A stretch of DNA of 64,000 nucleotides from positions 1 to 64,000 of the forward strand of contig JALHMC010000014.1 in the NCBI GenBank assembly GCA_022844225.1, given 5' to 3'. Each line of letters opens with the position of its first letter. Within the stretch, counting starts at the first letter, position 1. Position numbers and translations under genes: made by a program. This stretch comes from Hyphomicrobiaceae bacterium (GTDB taxonomy: Bacteria; Pseudomonadota; Alphaproteobacteria; Rhizobiales; Hyphomicrobiaceae). Of this stretch, positions 63,028-64,000 are shown one piece after another. The notes beneath the pieces were generated by a model. That model saw only the letters and a program-made list of their open reading frames with translations. It ran no database searches and was not told the origin of the DNA.

Positions 63028-63060
63028 GGCAACGGCCAGCGGCAGAAGGGAGGCGATAAA

Positions 63061-63531
63061 ATGGCGAGAGGCTCAAAAGTGTTCCGCGCGGACGATGTTC
63101 CGGAGAGCAATGCGACGGCCTATCCGGAGCCCTATCGCGCGCTCAACATGAACCGTTATGGGCGGCGCCTCGGCGAGTTCGCGGGCTTGAAGAATTTCGG
63201 CGTCAATCTCGTTCGGATCGTGCCCGGAGCACAGTCGTCGTGCCGGCATGCCCATGCGGCGCAGGACGAGATGGTCCTGATCATGGAGGGCGAGATCACG
63301 CTCGAGACCGATGCGGGTCGCGAAAAGCTCAAGCCGGGAACCTGGGTGGGATTTCCCAAGGGCACGGGCGACGCGCACCGCTTCATCAACGAGACGGACC
63401 GGGACGTGGTCTTCCTCGTCATCGGCGACAAATCACCCGACAAGGTGACCTACCCTGACGTCGACATGTACGGCGAGCACGGCGCCGACGGGGTGTTCCG
63501 CTACACCCGCAAGGATGGGACGCCCTACTGA
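63061..63531 (+). CDS. Cupin domain protein within the sox operon
   Basis: A 156-residue cupin. SCRHAHAAQDEMVLIMEGEITLETDAG near residue 60 holds the His/His/Glu-type metal ligands of motif 1, and DAHRFINETDRDVVFLVIGDKSPD near 103 supplies motif 2. GGGAGG precedes the ATG. Such a gene does not usually sit between soxB and soxD, so it may be a small enzyme or sensor linked to this operon. Confidence 0.85.
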   Translation: MARGSKVFRADDVPESNATAYPEPYRALNMNRYGRRLGEFAGLKNFGVNLVRIVPGAQSSCRHAHAAQDEMVLIMEGEITLETDAGREKLKPGTWVGFPKGTGDAHRFINETDRDVVFLVIGDKSPDKVTYPDVDMYGEHGADGVFRYTRKDGTPY

Positions 63532-63547
63532 TGAAAGTGACCTGCCG

Positions 63548-63859
63548 ATGCTGTTGATCCGCTGTCCCTTCTGCGAGGAGGAGCGCCCCGAAGTCGAGTT
63601 CCGCTATGCGGGCGAGGCGCACGTCGTACGCGCAGCAGATCCCATGGGCGAAAGCGACGAGGCCTGGGCCGGCTATCTCTATCTGCGGACCAACCCGAAA
63701 GGCTGGCATGCGGAACGGTGGCACCATGTGCACGGCTGCGGTCGCTTCTTCAACGCGGTGCGACACACGATGAGCGACCGGATCGTATCGACCTACAAGC
63801 CGGGCGAGGCGCGGCCAGAGCCGGATGACGCGCAAGGGACCGGGGAGGCCGCGCGGTGA
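63548..63859 (+). CDS. soxD: Sarcosine oxidase subunit delta
   Basis: 103 residues. LIRCPFCEEERPEVEFRYAGEAH near residue 3 and RWHHVHGCGRFFNAVRHT near 57 give the Cys/His zinc site typical of SoxD, the small structural subunit of heterotetrameric sarcosine oxidase. ATG at 63548. Its stop overlaps the soxA GTG (GTGA), indicating coupling. Confidence 0.92.
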   Translation: MLLIRCPFCEEERPEVEFRYAGEAHVVRAADPMGESDEAWAGYLYLRTNPKGWHAERWHHVHGCGRFFNAVRHTMSDRIVSTYKPGEARPEPDDAQGTGEAAR

Positions 63860-64000
63860 AACGGGAGCGGATGGCGGCAACCGCGGAACAGTTCAGGATG
63901 GCGGTCGGCGGTCGCATCGACCGTGGGCAACGCCTGTCGTTCACCTTCGACGGCATCACTTATACGGGGCATCCAGGCGATACGCTCGCGTCGGCGCTTC
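63856..64000 (+). CDS. soxA: Sarcosine oxidase subunit alpha, N-terminal fragment
   Basis: The gene starts with GTG at 63856 (or ATG at 63871) and runs off the right end; 48 residues are seen. GGRIDRGQRLSFTFDG followed by YTGHPGDTLASAL is the typical opening of the large SoxA subunit, which binds NAD+ and tetrahydrofolate. It overlaps soxD by four bases. The rest, and a possible soxG, lie outside the window. Confidence 0.9.
   Translation, partial: MKRERMAATAEQFRMAVGGRIDRGQRLSFTFDGITYTGHPGDTLASAL

Overview
The window is chromosomal DNA from a GC-rich alphaproteobacterium, most likely of the order Hyphomicrobiales (Rhizobiales). The evidence is the CckA hybrid kinase divergent from a FliO-like gene, the cmk-rpsA pair, a heterotetrameric sarcosine oxidase locus, XdhC and DUF937-type proteins, and uniform high-GC codon use. 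I see no rRNA, tRNA, CRISPR array, insertion sequence or phage gene. One gene is cut by each window edge: a GNAT acetyltransferase on the left and sarcosine oxidase alpha on the right.

Layout. 1-7.6 kb holds housekeeping and envelope genes: pyrophosphatase, CckA, a FliO-like protein and a large MscS/DUF3772 channel. 7.7-10.7 kb is a complete TRAP transporter (small permease, large permease, binding protein) closed by a hairpin. 10.9-26.4 kb is mixed: DEAD-box helicase, an unusually ordered class III CoA-transferase, sulfotransferase, NAD kinase, CutA, a DUF937 protein, an S1C protease-like protein lacking two triad residues, an N-acyl-D-amino-acid deacylase-like amidohydrolase, XdhC, an acyl-CoA synthetase, a YeeE/YedE sulfur transporter and a MAPEG protein.

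26.4-31.4 kb is a compact Ser/Thr phosphorylation module: a PP2C phosphatase and two FHA proteins on the minus strand, facing away from a membrane kinase with a WD40 propeller. A perfect inverted repeat lies midway between the divergent start codons. 31.5-33.1 kb is an orphan HyuB-type hydantoinase/oxoprolinase subunit.

33.2-41.5 kb is the most unusual region. A leftward operon holds two phytanoyl-CoA-dioxygenase-like enzymes, an NTF2-like protein, an unknown protein and a membrane di-iron hydroxylase. It diverges from a rightward cluster of PaaG-like isomerase, PaaI-like thioesterase, PaaK-like ligase and BoxB-like di-iron aryl-CoA epoxidase. The rightward set looks like a hybrid of the phenylacetate (Paa) and benzoyl-CoA (Box) aerobic pathways, with the other Paa and Box genes absent from the window.

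41.5-54.7 kb holds TypA/BipA, a small MscS channel, a J-domain protein, two acyltransferases, a membrane-anchored 2OG-Fe(II) oxygenase, a YdcF-like protein, a ceramidase-like membrane hydrolase, and an enoyl-CoA hydratase/acyl-CoA ligase pair. 54.8-60.8 kb holds a Tim44-like protein, cmk, rpsA, an HpcH/HpaI aldolase, a PRC-barrel protein and a DUF1330 protein. From 61.0 kb a metallo-hydrolase, soxB, a cupin, soxD and soxA form one tightly spaced operon that runs off the right end.
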